Source: Mycoplasma sp. CAG:611 (GTDB lineage: Bacteria > Bacillota_I > Bacilli_A > RF39 > UBA660). Taken from it: a stretch of 24,094 nt of DNA. The stretch is from the NCBI GenBank assembly GCA_000434175.1, contig HF999802.1:2511-26604 (forward strand), read 5' to 3'. Shown here piece by piece: positions 22,953 through 24,094 of this stretch. Made by a program: the position numbers and the translations under genes. Below the pieces are notes generated by a model, which saw only the letters and a program-made list of their open reading frames with translations, did no database searches and had not been told where the DNA came from. Numbering within the stretch: the first letter of the stretch is position 1; every line of letters begins with the position of its first letter.

Positions 22953-23627
22953 ATGAAAAAAATTAGTATTATAATTTTGTTATCACTTTTTCTAAATATA
23001 ATTCCAATTAGTGTATTTGCTAAAAATAATGAAGAAAATAGTGATGTAAATTTAACAAAACATGCAACTTCATCAATTTTAGTGGAAGCTACAACAGGAG
23101 AAATAATTTATAAGCAAAATCCTAATAAAATATCAAGCGTGGCATCTTTAACTAAAATGATGGGGTTAATTATTATATTTGATTTTATAAATAAAGGTGG
23201 AACTACATATGATGAAATTATAACTGTGTCTTCTTATGCTAAAAGTATGGGAGGGACGCAACTTTATTTAGAAACAGGGGAAAAAATAAGTGTTAATGAT
23301 CTTATCAAAGGTATTATTATGGTAAGTGCTAATGATGCGATGGTAGCTATGGCTGAAAGAGTAAGTGGTACTGAAGAAGCATTTGTAAAAAAGATGAATT
23401 TAAAAGCAAAAGAATTAGGACTTAAAAATACACATTTTGTAAATTGTACGGGGTTTGATGAAGAAAATCATTATTCTACTGCAAGTGATATGGTTAAAAT
23501 TGCTATGGAATTAGTTAATAATTATCCTGAAATATATAAGTTTTCAAGTGTATATGAAAGTTATGTAAGAGAAAATACATCAAATAAAACATGGATTGCT
23601 AACACAAATAAGCCCGTATATAAATAA
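22953..23627 (+). pseudogene. D-Ala-D-Ala carboxypeptidase (DacA/DacF type, S11), truncated by a mobile element
   Basis: 224 residues remain of a family usually near 380-400. GAAGGAAGG precedes the ATG, and a signal peptide ends near VFAKN (about residue 24). The active-site Ser-x-x-Lys (S65-L-T-K68) and S125-A-N127 are present. The protein ends at NKTWIANTNKPVYK, just where the family continues toward the KTG motif, so the third catalytic motif and the C-terminal domain are missing. The sequence beyond is unrelated and leads into a serine recombinase, so the break is most likely an integration junction. If the element excises, the gene would be restored. Confidence 0.8.
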
Positions 23628-23660
23628 TGCTATAGTAGGAAATTACTATAGTATTTTTAG
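23605..23660. other. Candidate attachment-site junction (att) in the dacA/dacF-type gene
   Basis: Family similarity to S11 carboxypeptidases ends around AACACAAATAAGCC (about 23602-23615). Unrelated sequence with an inverted repeat (CTATAGTA / TACTATAG, 23632-23653) follows, which could end transcription together with the T's after it. The exact crossover bases need the other junction, which is outside the window. Confidence 0.5.
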
Positions 23661-23736
23661 TTCTTAAATATGGATTTTATTAAAAACTAACATACAAAAT
23701 AAATCTCTTTGTAAGTGAATATTACTATAGTATTTT
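23642..23736 (+). repeat. 16-bp direct repeats with a palindromic core near the recombinase
   Basis: ATTACTATAGTATTTT occurs at 23642-23657 and again at 23721-23736, 79 bases apart. Each contains the perfect palindrome TACTATAGTA. They lie between the integration junction and the recombinase genes, so they may bind the recombinase, an excision factor or a repressor. Confidence 0.55.
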
Positions 23737-23759
23737 GGAATATTTATATAGCATAATCG

Positions 23760-23765
23760 TATAAT
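23760..23765 (+). promoter_or_regulatory. Candidate -10 for the recombinase operon
   Basis: TATAAT lies 35 bases before the small ORF at 23800. The best -35 (TTGGAA, 23735-23740) is 19 bases upstream and overlaps the end of the second direct repeat, so a protein bound there would affect it. Confidence 0.4.
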
Positions 23766-23799
23766 TAGATGAATGAGTTAGAAAAAAGGAGGCTGATAT

Positions 23800-23904
23800 A
23801 TGACTTGTTTGTCTAAAAACATTAGTTTAGAGATTATGAAATTTTTCTTAAATACTAGCGTTCCAAGAATTTTAAGAGAAAGGAAAGGTATTACTTCTAA
23901 TTAG
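23800..23904 (+). CDS. Small ORF preceding the serine recombinase (34 residues)
   Basis: It has the strongest Shine-Dalgarno in the region (AAAAAGGAGG) before the ATG. The product begins MTCLSKNISLEIMKFFLNTS and continues VPRILRERKGITSN, a single amphipathic helix with a basic end. It lies 20 bases before the recombinase and is probably co-transcribed. Small proteins with an 'FFL-TSVPRI' core near site-specific recombinases of Firmicutes elements are familiar to me, but I cannot name a function; a recombination directionality role is only a guess. Confidence 0.6.
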   Translation: MTCLSKNISLEIMKFFLNTSVPRILRERKGITSN

Positions 23905-23914
23905 GAAGGAGTAG

Positions 23915-23929
23915 TGCATAACTTATGCA
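23915..23929 (+). promoter_or_regulatory. Dyad over the recombinase start codon
   Basis: TGCATAA-C-TTATGCA is a perfect 7-bp inverted repeat around one base and includes the ATG at 23925-23927. A one-base loop cannot form a good RNA hairpin, so it is more likely a protein-binding dyad, or chance. Confidence 0.35.
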
Positions 23930-24094
23930 GACGGCAATTTATTGCAGAGTATCTACTGAAGAACAAGCTACTGAAGGATTTAGTATTCATGCTCAAAAAG
24001 ATAAGCTAACTAAATATGCTGAAAGTAACGACTGGGATATAGTAGATTATTATGTTGATGATGGTATAAGTGGCAAAAATTTGACTGAAAGACC
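23925..24094 (+). CDS. Large serine recombinase, N-terminal fragment (cut by window edge)
   Basis: Fifty-six full codons are visible: AIYCRVSTEEQATEGFSI, then QKDKLTKYAESNDWDIVDYYVDDGISGKNLTER. This is the resolvase/invertase catalytic fold with R8 and nucleophile S10 in YCRVST and the DDGISGK motif. The gene runs off the window, so size is unknown, but the EGFSIHAQK-type helix is typical of large integrases of prophages and integrative elements. GGAAGGAG lies 13 bases before the ATG; an in-frame TAA at 23919 excludes earlier starts. A perfect 7-bp dyad covers the start codon. Confidence 0.9.
   Translation, partial: MQTAIYCRVSTEEQATEGFSIHAQKDKLTKYAESNDWDIVDYYVDDGISGKNLTER

Overview
The window comes from a very AT-rich, low-GC Gram-positive bacterium. 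TGA is used as a stop (the primase gene ends in TGA) and TGG encodes Trp, so this is the standard bacterial code and not the Mycoplasma code. Bacilli-type housekeeping genes (parC, ylbD/ylbE, nfo with a yqfT-like gene, dnaG-rpoD-trmK with a yqfQ-like gene), a class B PBP, two D,D-carboxypeptidases and a class B sortase indicate a walled Firmicute. An uncultured gut Bacilli lineage is my inference; the species cannot be named from sequence alone.

Layout. 1-719: 3' end of parC. 770-1344: ylbD-ylbE. 1406-3576: a pilin operon, made of a pilin-like protein with a variable C-terminus and two classical GFTLIE pilins. 3649-4825: nfo and a convergent yqfT-like gene. 4871-6931: class B PBP. 7010-10236: a repeat-rich surface-protein locus behind a promoter with eight G's in its spacer; two module types (called A and B here) are joined as a mosaic with frame breaks. 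10475-14339: heterodimeric ABC exporter. 14426-15942: kinase-like protein and a convergent sortase. 16097-17232: a chimeric gene ending in another A module across a -1 frame break. 17378-20864: dnaG-rpoD-trmK. 20870-22839: yqfQ-like gene, unknown gene, VanY-type peptidase. 22953-24094: a DacA/DacF-type gene cut off by a mobile element that begins with a 34-residue ORF and a large serine recombinase.

Main point. At least four A-module copies (in 1406-2395, 7521-7784, 8051-8640 and 16638-17232) and several B-module copies (7264-10236) look like targets or relics of a diversifying surface-protein system. The C-terminal segment of the first copy (about 2205-2375) is an island of about half G+C, and its codons end overwhelmingly in T or C. 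That is the pattern left when a diversity-generating retroelement (DGR) mutagenises adenines of AAY codons. No reverse transcriptase, template repeat or accessory gene lies in the window, so a DGR acting from elsewhere is an inference. Together with the poly-G promoter, the A AAA AAG frame break and the shuffled modules, the region suggests layered variation of pilus-linked or surface-linked lectin-like proteins. Misassembly of repeats from short reads must be excluded for the mosaic joints.
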